A stretch of 64,000 nt of DNA from Trichostrongylus colubriformis (Eukaryota > Nematoda > Chromadorea > Rhabditida > Trichostrongylidae): the NCBI GenBank assembly GCA_963978905.1, contig OZ022259.1, positions 52,408,727 through 52,472,726 of the forward strand, in the 5' to 3' direction. Positions 22,801 through 34,480 of the stretch are shown here, in pieces (within the stretch, counting starts at the first letter, position 1; each line of letters opens with the position of its first letter). A program made the translations under genes and the position numbers. The notes under the pieces were generated by a model. The model saw only the letters and a program-made list of their open reading frames with translations. It searched no databases and was not told the origin of the DNA.

Positions 22801-23553
22801 CGTCAACTATGACCACCTTGAACGAGTGTTCGGTGACTTCTTTGACTCCCAATCTTCCCAGTTCTGAGAGAATGGAATCGCTCACCTGCACGTTAGGTGG
22901 GGCAATGTCATAATTAAAGATGGCTATTATATTGTTGATTAGCTTGCATTGTTTGCTGAATTGTAAAATAAAACAGAAAAAAGTCTCAACACCATCAAAA
23001 CTTTTCGATCAACCTAAAATTATTATCCGTATTCTACGTTACTAACAGATCAATACCTGAGAAGTGCCATTCAAAACAATATTTTCGAATTAACGTAGTA
23101 ATATACACACTTAAGCCTCCAAATGCCATGATTCAAGTTGATCAAATGTTGGTGAGGGATGGCAAGGAATTCTACATTGTGAAGCGTGTACGGGTAGGTC
23201 AAAAACCGCTTTCTGAGTAACATATTCGTGTTCTCGTTGTCGTATTTATCCTTCAATGAATCAAAAATTGAATAGATTGGAGAAATGAAAGAGTAAAAAA
23301 ATGAAAAGTAACGAGAATAAATTCACAACGTTGATATTTGTAGCGTTACCACATAGGAAAAGCTTCATCGATCAATGCTGAAATCAAAGTATCGAAGAAA
23401 CAAGGCGGATGGAAACGTCAACTCCTCAAATCTGGAAAATTTGACAGTCTTTTCAAAAAATGCAAGCCATTTGATGTATTCACGATCCCGGTGGATTATT
23501 ATAACTACACACAGAACACCAAAAATTCTTGGTATTATGCCAAAGAGTATTGA
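13880..23553 (+). CDS. Small putatively secreted protein, family copy A (165 aa, 3 exons)
   Basis: Exons 13880-14089, 23116-23193 and 23344-23553, all separated by phase-0 introns. The first exon starts with ATG directly after TATTGCAG, a position typical of a trans-splice or 5'UTR-intron acceptor. Residues 1-20 look like a signal peptide (MKYICILILATALDCRGC). The helical-looking AIDDVQKSFANARLSPKLNP ends exon 1; exon 2 holds VDQMLVRDGKEFYIVKRVR; exon 3 holds KKQGGWKRQLLKSGKFD, then an aromatic-rich tail ending WYYAKEY. I do not recognise the family. All three copies keep the frame with length changes only in whole codons. The 9-kb first intron is swollen by a SINE, foldbacks, a MITE and a mariner dimer. 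The exon 2 acceptor (TTAAG) is weak but shared by all copies; further exons within intron 1 cannot be excluded. Confidence 0.7.
14235..14515 (+). mobile_element. tRNA-derived SINE, copy 1
   Basis: It begins GGGCGGAGGTGGTGTAGTGA, an A-box-like segment, followed about 50 bases later by GGGATCAAATCCCGC, close to a B-box. A tRNA-unrelated body and a 3' end AACGCCAAAAAACTTTTA follow. Near-identical copies at 35331 (+) and 51518-51737 (-) and a diverged relic at 50284 support a SINE family. It is not a functional tRNA: no clover-leaf acceptor stem closes. Confidence 0.8.
15126..17717. repeat. Foldback element with minisatellite arms
   Basis: The left end AGGCAGTGTTCATAGTTTTG at 15127 is repeated in inverse at 17698-17717. 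Arms carry tandem blocks of TTGCGTTTTTGCGTTTTTG(TGGAAATGCGGAA): two or three on the left (15150-15270), one at 16288-16320, and five or more in inverse on the right (17388-17700). The palindrome GATACGTATC sits between blocks at about 16325, 17460, 17595 and 17648. The element is absent from units 2 and 3. It carries a second nested element at 16345-17380. No coding sequence is credible: overlapping frames are translations of the minisatellite. Confidence 0.75.
16345..17380. mobile_element. Mariner-like non-autonomous element with TA duplication, copy 1 (nested)
   Basis: Left end TTGGGTCATTCCATAAGTAG and right end CTACTTATGGAATGACCCAA are perfect inverse partners flanked by TA. Arms of about 350 bases include GGTTTGGCCAATTTTTGTC and its inverse. 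A second copy is at 51764-52743 inside a VPS41 intron. The central part has a 71-codon minus frame without recognisable transposase residues. Confidence 0.8.
17718..19180. other. Non-coding unit sequence
   Basis: 17720-18540 aligns with 30330-31130 of unit 2 but splits into different frames in the two units. 18540-19180 has no counterpart in units 2 and 3. I see no supported gene, although a frame around 17720-17900 continues into a plausible donor (GTAAGT at 17815) in unit 1 only. Confidence 0.4.
19181..20011 (+). pseudogene. Decayed multi-exon gene fragment, possible membrane protein
   Basis: Three coding-looking pieces lie on the plus strand. About 19181-19320 encodes a hydrophobic stretch (LPSFLWFLLSNFTMFHLL). 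About 19318-19500 has ARIIYNVLSGFLAG. 19846-20011 looks like a last exon after TATTTCAG, with 54 residues containing VVKASGLLFVPSPELAKTC and a stop. Frames between the pieces do not join without changes. The equivalent of the last piece in unit 2 (31140-31250) is frame-shifted. The GFLAG segment faintly recalls TMEM135-type proteins, but that is weak. I read this as a captured, dying gene fragment. Confidence 0.3.
20654..21162. mobile_element. Tc1/mariner-type MITE; empty site visible in unit 2
   Basis: Left end CAGTAGCGCTCAAAAG and right end CTTTTGAGCGCTACTG are inverse partners, 509 bases apart and flanked by TA. At the homologous position of unit 2 (about 32393) the sequence reads GAATGACCTATGTGAAGAG with a single TA. 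That is the pre-insertion site. No transposase frame is present. Confidence 0.9.
21471..21785. mobile_element. Foldback MITE, family A copy 2
   Basis: GATAACCAGTCAGGCT at 21531 pairs with AGCCTGACTAGTTGTC at 21717, and GCGCTACACCTGCTCGAACC near 21580 pairs with its inverse near 21665. The centre contains TTATTGGTCAGCTGAGCAAA. It closely resembles 60713-61040, which has the same block order and core. Confidence 0.7.
22311..23017. mobile_element. Palindromic dimer of two mariner 3' ends
   Basis: TTAGGTTGATCGAAAAGTTT at 22311 and AAACTTTTCGATCAACCTAA at the right end are inverse partners. Inside, two transposase C-terminal fragments face each other around a centre near 22660. The minus fragment encodes LGWDTVPHPPYSPAVAPSDY; the plus fragment repeats the same DNA in inverse with extra stops. 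Neither half contains the first two catalytic residues. It sits in intron 1 of secreted-protein copy A. Confidence 0.85.
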
Positions 23554-25092
23554 GTAAAGAAGTAAAATGTTCGTGATACTTCCTGATAGCACTTCGACTT
23601 TTGATCTATCGGACCAGGGAGATTCTAGTGGTAAAACCAAAAGTGTTCAGTGTCTTTCTCGACGAACTGCTGTGCTGCAAGACACCCACTTGTTGATGCT
23701 CCTCCTCGCAGTCCACGCGCCACGCGTCACAGATCTGTGTCGCTGCGATCAATAACCTAGTGATATGTTGTGCGAATAAACATGTTCACGGTCAGTAAAG
23801 CAAAACATTACTACTAACATCAATGGTCAGTCAGACACGCGATCACAATGGTTCGTAGTCCACCATGATCACGCGGTAAAGTTGGGTATAAGAACACCGG
23901 CAGGGTGACAGTTGCACGCTTCAATGCCACCTCCGACGTTTGCGGTTTCTGAGCACAAGTCAATATCGGCCTCCCTGGACGGCCGACCGCACTACCTAAG
24001 AAGACCGTCAGTATTTAACACTTTGTTCTACTGCATTCGAGTTACCAATAAAATTAATCGTCAGTCTTCTATTAAGTGGCAATAACTCTAGCAGTAAGAT
24101 CAATAAAAGTCCTGCGTGGCAGAAGGATTACCTGAAGACCCCAACAGTTAGAATCAACTGAAGGTGAGAGCGGCAACATTTTGGGCACCCGAACTATTGC
24201 GCATTCGCTACATACGCGCTCTACCCTGCATCATTTCCTCCTCGTGAAAAAAGCGAAACAAATAGGATATTTGTCAATAACAATACTTCGAAATTCTTAA
24301 AATAGCGATGGTTCTTTGTTTTCTTCGAAGATCAAGCACGAAACCGAGGCTACATTTAATCCTTTGTTACAATTACGACACAGTAGCAATTAGCAAGACG
24401 CCGGATCTACTCTACAGATGTCAGGGCTCATTTTTTTTGTACAGCACGTACAGCACCCTGCGTCAGTTGCGAACTTGATAATGAAGATGTGAAAAAGTCA
24501 TAATTCGTGATTATCAAATTACTGATCGACTGACACCACGAAACACGAGCCCTTTAAATAGTCTCAGCAGCCGATTACGTATATTACTTTCTCTATGACA
24601 TCCACAGTACACAAGCTAGGAATGTGTCAGCATGACACCTCGTAATCTTTCCGCCAATCAGCACTTTTGGCGTTTTGGGATGAGTGAGATCGAAACGGGT
24701 GTACTGTACGTAATCACAGACACTCTTCAATGCTCAGTGCTCCTTGAAAATGGTTCATGCGATTACGGTGGACCATGCTGTCACTTTCTGAACTTATAAT
24801 TTTATCGGAACATGCTGGTAAGCGGCCTATACACAAGTGGGCAGCACGCCCATCAAATAGTATATAGTTACTGTTATTGGTCACAACGTGAATGAAAGAA
24901 GATCAGCCCTTAAGTAGTACAACATTGCTAAAAATGCAGCGATTCTAGATCACCGACAATGTGTCAAAACAAAGCGAAGCAACCTGGCGTAGCCGAACTG
25001 GGCAGAGATTTCAGCATGCTCAGTGTCTAAAGGCATAGGTCGCCTCAGAAATTTAGATTGTGTCTGGCCTTCTAAAGTAATGTTTGATTTCT
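23554..25092. other. 3' flank of copy A, conserved between units, no gene seen
   Basis: Aligns with 33169-34320 and 44746-45850. A possible polyadenylation signal AATAAA is at about 23776. The conservation is at DNA level with scattered gaps, without a shared frame. Confidence 0.5.
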
Positions 25093-26029
25093 GTCTGAGC
25101 CGAGTATGCATCATTAGGACGGGATTTCGTGCCGTGCGGTGGGGTGCAAAGCGCTACAGACATCGTATGTGGTTTCGTCTTGGAGCGATCATAGGCCCTA
25201 CACTTTATTTTAGGCATAGAACACAGAACTGCCCCAGGGCACAACCAGTGCGAAACCCTTTGCCGATACACACCAGAGTCAGGTATTGGGCATAGGAAAG
25301 CTTCTGTAAAATAAGACCCTCACCCAAACTCACTGAATCTAGCGGTGATTGGTGACACTACATATATGCGCCGTCGGTGTGCTGCCAAAAAGTGTTTCTA
25401 AAATGTCGTTGATCGATAAGCACATTTTGTATCATTTTGTACTTTTGTTGATATTATTATAACAATTTCAAAACATGACTCTAATTATCGATAGGATATA
25501 AGATCCAACAAAGTTAAGAGAAAGAGGTGCAATGAGGGGCGAAGAATCGATAACTGGGCAGAATTGGGCTGCGGAAAATAACTCACCACAAAGGGCCCAC
25601 AGAGAATCGATGGTGATCTGCAGATCCGATGAAATTTTGCAAGTTTTTTTTTTTTTTTTTTTGCTATTTTTGACTTCGCACCTATATCACCTGTTGGGAA
25701 CCAGAATAAATGACACAGAAAGAGTTAGCGTATGAATATCCAACGTGACTGCTCAGTGCTCTAGCTCCACAAAAGACACCCCACTAGAGCTCTATAGCTT
25801 CAGTGAGGACGATCATCCGACTAATTGATCATTCAGTCAATGCGGCTCGAAAAGAAAAACAGAGATTTTGCGTTCAAAGGATCGGCAAAAAAATGGCGCA
25901 CTACTCATTGATGCAAGATGAGCGTTATGCCACAGGAATGCCTGCGCGTCATAATACGCCGTGCACACGTCCTTCAAGGGTAAAGCAAGCAATAGATGTA
26001 TGCAAGTCAACACAGCTACGGCTTACAAT

Positions 26030-27455
26030 ACCGCTCCCATTTTTTTAAAATGGACACTTGGCGACGGATTTGTTTGCTAACCGCCGCACCGTCATATCTT
26101 CGTTTCAAATGGATAAAATGAGAAATTTGGGAGTTTAACGAGCTATAAAATGTCGAATTTGGATGAGTAGGTCAGCAGCTTCTTCGTGAAGCTGCAATGA
26201 TTCCTTTCTTTACCCTCAGGCAACACTCCATCTTTTTTGGTACTATTTTCACATGTTCAAGTGTTGGTCGATCATCGACACTTTTCAGCAAGAGCTTTCC
26301 ACGAGGTATTTGGAAGTTTCTGAGCTCATTTCTTCAGACTAATTATAAAATCACTCACCTTTCACAGACTACTACTTGCGTACTGCAGGAACCATTTTGA
26401 CCCTGGAATTACAGGCAAGCGCTTCTTCTATGATAAAAGCTCTAACATCAGTGTACGGTTCATTTCGAATGCAGATTAATTCCCTCTCTCATCGCTAAAA
26501 CTATACCTTGAAGCAATGAAAATCCCATGATGTCTTCAAAAGGCAGATTCTATGCCTTCATAAAATAATAGCTATGCTCGAACAATGCTTTAAATCGTCT
26601 CTTGGGAAACGATATAAATTCCACATGAACGTGTGAACAAGGGCTGAAAACACACAAATTTACACTGCCGTGTTCAGAGGGAAAGCTGCTGATCAAGGAT
26701 GTAAAAATTATTTCACGGTGACGAATTCGTTTTTATCTGAAATTTGTGTGTTTTCAGCCCGTGTTCCCAGGTTCACGTGGCATCAATATCTTCCCCAAAT
26801 TCACGTTTTACAGCATTGTTTGAGCATAGTTATTATTTTATGAAGGCATAGAATCTGCTTTCTGAAATCATCATGCGATTTTTCATTGCTAAAGAAATCA
26901 TTTGAGTGATGAGAAAGGGAATTAATCTGCATTCGAAATAAAGCTTACCTGATGTTTGAGGCTTTATAAAGAAGAAGCGAGAAGAAGCGCTTGCTAATCC
27001 GGAAATCAGGACTATTCTTGCAGTACGCGACCACTAGTCAGTGAGAGGTGAGTGATTCTTTCAATCACTTGATTAATTTTAACGAAATGAGCCCAAAAAT
27101 TTCCAAAATGTCATAAAAAGTTCTTGCTGAAGAAAGTCTTGAAACATCGAGTAACTGACTATAAAAATGATGACGCTGCGGAACATGATCGACCAGCAGT
27201 TGAACATGTGAATATAGGGTCAAAAAAGTCGGAGTCTTGCCTGAGGGTAAAAAAGAAATCATTGCAGCTTTCACCGAGAAACTGGTAACCCATTTATCTG
27301 AATTCAACATTTCATAGGTTGCTGAGCTCGCCGCATCGAGATGAATCCAGTGTTTCCAATTTTTTTCTCATTATCCACTTTGACAAAAGATACGATAGTG
27401 CGACGGCTTGCGTCGATTAATCCGTCGTCAGGTGTCGATTTTTCAGAAAATGTGA
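26030..27455. repeat. Large foldback, unit 2 copy
   Basis: Same foldback as 10190-11995: the left end near 26045 (GGACACTTGGCGACGG) pairs with the right end near 27430 (CCGTCGTCAGGTGTCG). It carries a single copy of the 157-bp segment (26830-26990), showing the pre-amplification state. Confidence 0.75.
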
Positions 27456-28768
27456 GCGTATTGTATGTGGCAGGTTTTCAACAGAAAGCCTCCCTCTTCA
27501 CCTTAAGACCGGCAGGAGGAAAAGAGAATGTTAAATGCTTTTTTCATACATATTGTCGAAACCAGAAAAATGCCAACCCGAAATATTCCATTTGCCCGCT
27601 TATGCTGCTAGACTTTCATAACATCGAACAGTTTTCGACGATTCAAGAAGAGCATTAGACTGAATGCCATTTGTCTCGAATACTCAAACACACACAGTAG
27701 GTGGGTTTTTTGTCATGCGCCACGTTGATAGCTTGTTATTATACAACCAATGATGAAATAATTTTAAATAGTATTGCAATATAAATGCATCGAATGGTTA
27801 CCTTCTTGAACCTTCAAGCCTACTTATTGGCGCTTCTGAAAAATTCGATACCCTATGTGTGCGGTGAATTTAACATCGCCCCCTTGCGCCACTATCAGCC
27901 TTTCCGATTTTGCGTCAGTGCACAATCTCAAAGTCGTAGTATCGCTTGCAAAAGCGCGACGCTGCTAAATTGCAAAATTGGAAAGTTTGACGGCGGCCTT
28001 ACTTCTGAGTTGTTCGCTCGTAATATAATCATTATAGCTGTGCCTTGTAAGTCCCGTACGATACGGAAACCAAACTCTTTACTACATCCTGTTCAGAAGT
28101 TGCATATGCATGTACAAGGCCAGATGCCAAGAGGCCTTATTTTTGCCATTTTCAGCGGGCTGATTTCGGTATTTTTTTCGTTGGCGTATTCCTTAGCACC
28201 TTTAATTTCATAGTTCAGCGCTTTAATGTATTCAAGGTGATCGCAGAATTGAATTGCCTTTAATTTTGGTAGATTACGGACACCTGATCCCCCCACCCCC
28301 CCCCCCCCCTCCACAGAAAATTACGTGAACGAATGAATTGGCGTCACGCCATATCACCGACTATCGATCGGAACCAGGTGGATCTATGACACGTAGCAGT
28401 GATGCGCAGTATGTACTGTAACGCGCTCGCTCGTAGAAATTGTTCGCATAAGGTCCTATCAGAGCGCGTCTTCTTGACTTCCTTGTAATTTTCATGACGA
28501 ACACACTTCCCCTTCCTGAACACCCAAAGTATGCCCCTGTCAGCATCATGGGCTATGAGTCGTCACACCGCTCGCAGATCCAAATACGTTCTGTTCAACT
28601 ATGTCATGGCCACGCCCTTCTGATTCTTATCAGCAAAAGAGAATTGTTCAACTGTGCGCCTAATCCAAGGGGAACCTTGTATCTAAGCATAAAATATAGA
28701 TTCTTTAATATCATATCATAATTGGCACAAGTCACCATATCTTTTTGAAATATTTATTCTATTTGCAG

Positions 28769-31700
28769 ATGAAATACACCTGCCTTCTGATACTAGCCAC
28801 TGCACTTGGCTGTCGAGGATGTTTACGATCTGAACATGTGTTTCGAAGCACGGAATACAAAAAAAGGGATGCTGGTATAAATGCTGCAATCAAAGTGGCT
28901 ATCGACGATGTAGAAAAAGCATTCGCTAATGCAGGCTTATCTCAAAAGTTGAATCCTTTCCGTTTCGAAAACTTGGTGAGTTCATTCAAAAATTGACTGG
29001 AGCACTCCTGAAGTTCAAACGTTCTTCTCCACTATCGAAGCACAATTCCGATAACTCGGTTAGGTACCCTCAAGCATGCAAACAGATCGTTTTGCAACTT
29101 AAAGGAATCGTCCACGGAAAATGAGTTTTTGTGTTACCCATATATTTATGTTGTATTTGCCTAATGTTGGCCTCACGCAAAATTTCACGCGAAAAAAATG
29201 TGAATCTGGCTGAGATACAGCACCACAAAGTGCGGTCCCAGTGGGCGGGACCTCCGTGTAAAAGCCTTGTACCGCGTCCGCCGTGGTCGGAGACGCATTG
29301 TAGGAACAGAAGGTTACGTAAACAGTCCCACTCTCCGTTCTCAACGGCGGCGGAAGACGGGACGAGGCTTTTACACGGAGGCCCCGTCCACTGGGACCGC
29401 ACTTTGTGGTGCTGTATCTCAGCCAGATTCATATTTTTTCGCGTGAAATTTTGCATGAGGCCAACATTAGGCAAATACAACATAAACATATGGGTAACAC
29501 AAAAACTCATTTTCCGTGGACGATTCCTTTAATGTAGTATTTTATCACAGTGAGTATGGTAGACACCGAGTAGGTGAAGTCACGCTTTGCGACAATTAGA
29601 TTGTCGCGACACCTTACCTTATTCTGACAATAGCTACTCAAGTACTTGTCCAGGTTACATCCTATTTACAACGCCACCTTGCGACATCACGGCGCCACAG
29701 CCGCTCGAACCCGACTGGCCGGGCCCAGATAACTTAGGTGGGCACTGCTAGCTGAAGTGGGCGTGGTGTGTGATAGCGCATCAAGGAGAACTCCAATTAA
29801 TGCCATTTTTTGGACCACCTCCATTTTATGCTTTTTAAAGCCTTTTATAAGGAGGGGTTGATATATCGCTTAAAGGAATTGTCCACGGAAAATGCGTTTT
29901 TGTGTTACCCATACGTTTATGTTGTATTTGCCTAACGTGGGCCTCATGCAAAATTTCACGCAAAAAAATGCGAATCTGGCTGAGATACAGCACCACAAAG
30001 TGCGGTCCCAGTCGGCGGGGCCTAAGAGTAAAAGCCTCGTCCCGTGGTCCGCCGCCGTTGAGAACGGATAGTGGGACTGTTTACGAAACTTTCTGTTCCT
30101 ACAATGCGTCTCCGACCACGGCGGACGACGGAACAAAGCTTTTCTCTCAGGCCCCGCCCACTGGGACCGCACTTTGTGGTGCTGTATCTCAGCCAGATTC
30201 GCATTTTTTCGCGTGAAATTTTGCATGAGGCCCACTTTAGGCAAATACAACATAAACGTATGGGTAACACAAAAACTCATTTTCCGTGGACGATTCCTTT
30301 AATAACGACAATTAGCACAAACACAAACATTGTCATCACAAATCGAGCCTATTACAATCGTCACATGGGTAGTAAGCGGTCATCTGCAACAGACTACCCA
30401 GAGATTATTGTTCTAGCATTGCAAGTCGCGCTCGGAGGGAAGGGATGTCAGACCCCGCCCATCTTTTATGTGTATAGTAGCGGCGAGAGGCACACGAATG
30501 GGGTGCGCTGAATAAGACACATGAGAGGACCTACAGGAGAAACCAGGTGATAGAGCAAGTTTTGGCGTACTTTATTCAAGAACGTGATGCACTTAGGTTA
30601 ATGATAAACTCCCCAGGTGATTCATCTAAATAAAAACTAGAGGCCTGGAAAAGCTTTCTTGGCGGCGTCTCCTCTGAACAGTGGGCCCTGAACAGTGGAA
30701 AACTCGTCATTCTAAGGCCGCTTTACTAACCTTCTCTTCATTCTTGAGCGGTACAAAAGTTCAGCAGATACAGACACTTGCTTATATCTGCTTTCTCCTT
30801 ATACAGAGCTTTTTATAATTATAAGGTAACCCCCAATCTCAGGTTTTCAGCAGGCAGCAGTCGAAGTTTTAAAACCAGTATTAGCTACGTGATATACTTC
30901 GCAGGTCACATAGCGCTGGTGTAAAAGACTACGCATAAGGTAACTGAAGAGGAGTAACTCAGCGATGTGGGGTAGCAAAGATAGGACAAATAGTTTTACC
31001 TAATTCACACTTATGCGGGTGCAATCGCTCACTGGTGTCACCCACTGGCCAAAGTGATCGGAATTGTACGACTGCACCCCATGATGGTAAGATGCACTAT
31101 TCGTTTCCGACCTTCTTCCTGCATCATGATAGCTTAGAATAGTGTTTGTGCCAAACCTCCCTAGAAACCAGTTGAAACTTGCTTTGAAGGAGCAGCTGAT
31201 TATTCTTCCAAAATGGGCACCCATACCAGCATGTTGCAAAGATAAGGCGGGAGACAATAAGGAGCTGCGCATTGAAGATACGCATTATCCTCCTATTTTC
31301 ATCAAGAGGTGTTCCGAATACTGCTTAATCAGGGCCATGAGCGACACATCGCAATTAGGAAGTTTAAGCTTGTGAACTTCTAAATCGAACTGTGTATCCA
31401 TGAGTTTCTCGAATTGTAGCTTGTGAACTCCTAAACAGAGTGTATTCACCAGTCACCCAGTCACTTAAAGACACCGGAAGGGAGTAATTTTGGCTTACGG
31501 TAGAAAGACGTAGTGTGGACGAGTTTAAGTGGCCGCCATTGCACAAACTCGCCAATTCGACGCCTTGGCATGGTGCCAAGAGGGGATGTTTTCATGATAA
31601 AGTTGTTCGTTCCTTTTACTTTTTCCTTTCTTCTTCCTTATATTGTTTCTAGATGTTCTTACATGAATCTAATGTAGTTGGGAAGGGGCACTCCACTGCG

Positions 31701-33168
31701 CTGGGAGTCAGGTGCTACAACTAACGTTGGCCGGCGGCCCGTCTCCTACAGCGGACAACTCGGAAAGTCTGTGTGTTGGGTGCGAATGGGATGCGAATAC
31801 ACACCGCAGTGTCGCGCTTTTGAGTCCGGGTTTTTTCGCCTATTATCGCTTCTAACCTTGAGTGTTCGTTACAAAATGCTCATTTCTTTGCATCTTTCTC
31901 TTGTTTCGGACCCCTTCCGGTTCCTTTAAGGTGAGCGGTAGAAGTCAATTATAACTACTGCCTATATATTTGAGGAAGTAGCAACGTGCTGAAAGGAAAG
32001 TCATATGAGTAATTAGACTAACGCACCAATCTAATTTAAGATCATCACGAGAAAGTAGAAGATTTATTAGTATCAAAGGAGCGTGCGAAAGTCTGGTAAA
32101 TTATGGCTATTCCCTGTTGAGAAGCGAAATCGACTGGCCTATCCCCTCGAATGCTAACGAAATTCCGAAGACCTTACCATCAATACTGCTTCGGGCCTCG
32201 ACAGGTGTCCGCTTCAGGAATACTTCATTTAAGTAATGGCGATTATTGGAGTAAGTGATCCAAACTATTATCTCTTAGATCTCCTTCACGACTACAGATA
32301 ACGATAACGATAACGTCGAGATAACGACTACAAGCTAAACGTCGAAGGACTTTTATGTTTCGGAATTGTAATCACAGCTTTGTCGAATGACCTATGTGAA
32401 GAGCAGCATTATCTAAAAGATAATTATCTAAATTATCTAGAAAAATTATCATTATCATCTAAAAGACATATTCACCTCCACAGATTCGTTTATGAGCTTC
32501 CCTCCTTCATCAGAGCGATCTTATAATCATGAAATGGTGCGAAAGTAGAGGAAAAAACTATGAGAGAGAAGAAACGAGGAGAAAAAACTATCTGCCTTCG
32601 AGACTAGAAAGGTTTTCAGAGGGCGGCGTGTTAGAAAAGTTCAATTCAGGGGCGACTTACCGGAGAGGACCATTTAAAACTATATTTCTGATCTAACGTA
32701 GTATTATACACGCTATTAAGCCAAAATATGCCGAGTATGTAACGCAAGTTGATCAACTGTTGGTGAGGGATGGCGGTCAGATCTACATTGTGAAGCGTGT
32801 ACGGGTAAGTCAAAAGCCGCTTTTTGGAGAACATTTTCGTGTTCCTGTTATTGTATTTATCTTTGAATGGATCAAAGATCAAATAGATTGAAAATTTTAA
32901 TAGTAAAAAAATGAAAATGATGAGAAAAAAATCACAAAGTTAATATTTGTAGCGTTACGATCCCGGACTTGGCCCAAACAGAGCATCGACCGATGCAGAA
33001 GTCAAAATATCGAGGGAACTAGGTGGATGGAAACGTCAACTCCTTAAATCTGGCGAATTTGACAAGCTTTGGAAAGAATGCACGCCAACAATACTTTCTC
33101 TCCCAATAGAATATTTCAACTATATAATATCGCACAGTGGTCATTGGTTTTATGCCAAAGCGTACTGA
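28769..33168 (+). CDS. Small putatively secreted protein, family copy B (168 aa, 3 exons)
   Basis: Exons 28769-28975, 32721-32804 and 32953-33168, again with phase-0 introns and the ATG abutting ATTTGCAG. Signal-like N-terminus MKYTCLLILATALGCRGC; AAIKVAIDDVEKAFANAG matches the helical block of copy A. Exon 2 has two extra codons; exon 3 has two extra codons and a strongly changed tail (LPIEYFNYIISHSGHWFYA). The invariant centre is LGGWKRQLLKSGEFD. The pattern of conserved centre and variable tail is what I would expect of a host-exposed or rapidly evolving secreted product, but function is unknown. Intron 1 (3.7 kb) contains two TTAA hairpin MITEs. Confidence 0.7.
29103..29528. mobile_element. 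TTAA-flanked hairpin MITE, family B copy 2
   Basis: TTAA at 29099-29102 and 29529-29532. Ends AGGAATCGTCCACGGAAAAT and inverse. Open frames over it on both strands are translations of the same hairpin arms. Confidence 0.85.
29874..30298. mobile_element. TTAA-flanked hairpin MITE, family B copy 3
   Basis: TTAA at 29870-29873 and 30299-30302, same ends as copy 2 and only about 340 bases from it. The position is where unit 1 carries the 15.1-17.7 kb foldback, so two different foldback elements used nearly the same site in different units. Confidence 0.85.
30303..32460. other. Intron of copy B; decayed unit sequence
   Basis: Aligns with 17720-18540 and 19870-20650 of unit 1. It includes the degenerate counterpart of the gene fragment at 19846-20011 and the empty MITE site near 32393. 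No intact gene is supported. Confidence 0.5.
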
Positions 33169-34480
33169 GCAAAGAAGTAAAATATTCGATATATTTTCTG
33201 ACAGCCTTCATAGCATGTCGGCTTTTGATCTATCGGACCATTGATCTAGGGGTAAAACCAAAGCTGTTCAGCGTCTTTCGTGACGAAATGCTATGCTGCA
33301 CAACACCCCCTTGTCGATGCTCCGTCTCACAGTCCACGCGCCACGCGTCACAGATCTGCGTCGCTTCGATCAATAACTTAGTAATATGAGGTGCGAGTAA
33401 ACATGCTCACGACCAGAATCAACTGAAGGTAAGAGCAGCACCATTTTGGGCAACTAAAGAGTGCATTCACCACACATGCGCTCTACCCTGCATCATTTTC
33501 TCCTCGTGGGAAAAGCAAAACAAATAGGATATTTGTCAATAACGATACCTTGGAATTCTTCAATAGCGGTTATTCATTCTTTTTTCAAAGTCACGCAAAA
33601 AATTCAGGGCCATATTTAATCCTTTATTACAATTACAATAGAGTAGCAATTAGTAAAACGCCGGATCTACTCTACAAGTGTTATGGTTCATTATTTCTGT
33701 ACAGCACGTAGTGCAGCCTGCGTCAACGGCGAACTCAATTATTCTAACTCAGCTGTAGGATGTGATGAAGATGTGATAAAGTCATAATTCGTAGTTACCG
33801 AATTATTAATCGACTGACATCACGAAACACGAGCGTTTTAAATTTTCTCAGCGGTCGATTACGTATATTACTTCCTCTATGACATCCACAAGTACACAAG
33901 CTTAGGATGTGTCGGCATGGCACCTTGTGATCAAACCTTTTCGCCAATCAGCACCTTTGGCGTTCCGGGGTGGCTAAGATCAAAACGGGTGTATTCTACG
34001 TAATCACAGACACTCGTTAATGCCCAGTGATGCTTGAAAATGGTTAATATGATTACGGTAGAACATGCTGACACTTCTTGAACTTATTCCTGAAGTGATA
34101 ATTTTATCGGAACTTGTTGGCAAGCGGCTTCACACAAACGGGCAGCACGCACATCAAATATATGGTTACTGTCATTGACTACAACGTGAACGAAAGAAGA
34201 TCAGCTCTAAAGTAGTACAACATTGCTGAAAATGCAGCGATTCTAGATCACCGACAATGTATCAAATCAAAGTGAAGCAACCGGCGTAACCGAACTGGGC
34301 AGAGAATTCAGCATGGTCACTGTCTGAAGGCAGAGGTCGCACCAGAAATTTAGAGTACGTCTGACCTCCTCAAATAATGTGGTCAAAGACTGTTCATTCC
34401 TTGGAAGACAAAAACAGCGCAGGGAGCTTGACTAGTTCGAAAAATGGATTTAGACATATCGATCTCCAGTTGGGAAGGCT
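33169..34480. other. 3' flank of copy B, no gene seen
   Basis: Homologous to 23554-25020 and 44746-45980. No shared reading frame or RNA gene is recognised. Confidence 0.45.

Larger units (their letters stand above)
8200..25080. repeat. Segmental duplication, unit 1
   Basis: From about 8230 the sequence aligns in order with 25093 onward (unit 2), and from 9816 also with 38745 onward (unit 3). Shared landmarks are the 10.2-12.0 kb foldback, the secreted-protein exons at 13880, 23116 and 23344, and the 3' flank to about 25020. Unit 1 is the longest because of extra insertions: the 15.1-17.7 kb foldback, a MITE at 20654, a mariner dimer at 22311, a SINE at 14235 and a hairpin MITE at 9094. The end of unit 1 runs straight into the start of unit 2. 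Confidence 0.8.

Noticed and set aside
29131..30511. Frames of 104-146 codons on both strands around 29.1-30.5 kb
   Set aside because: They read through the arms of the TTAA hairpin MITEs; the same peptides recur from each copy.
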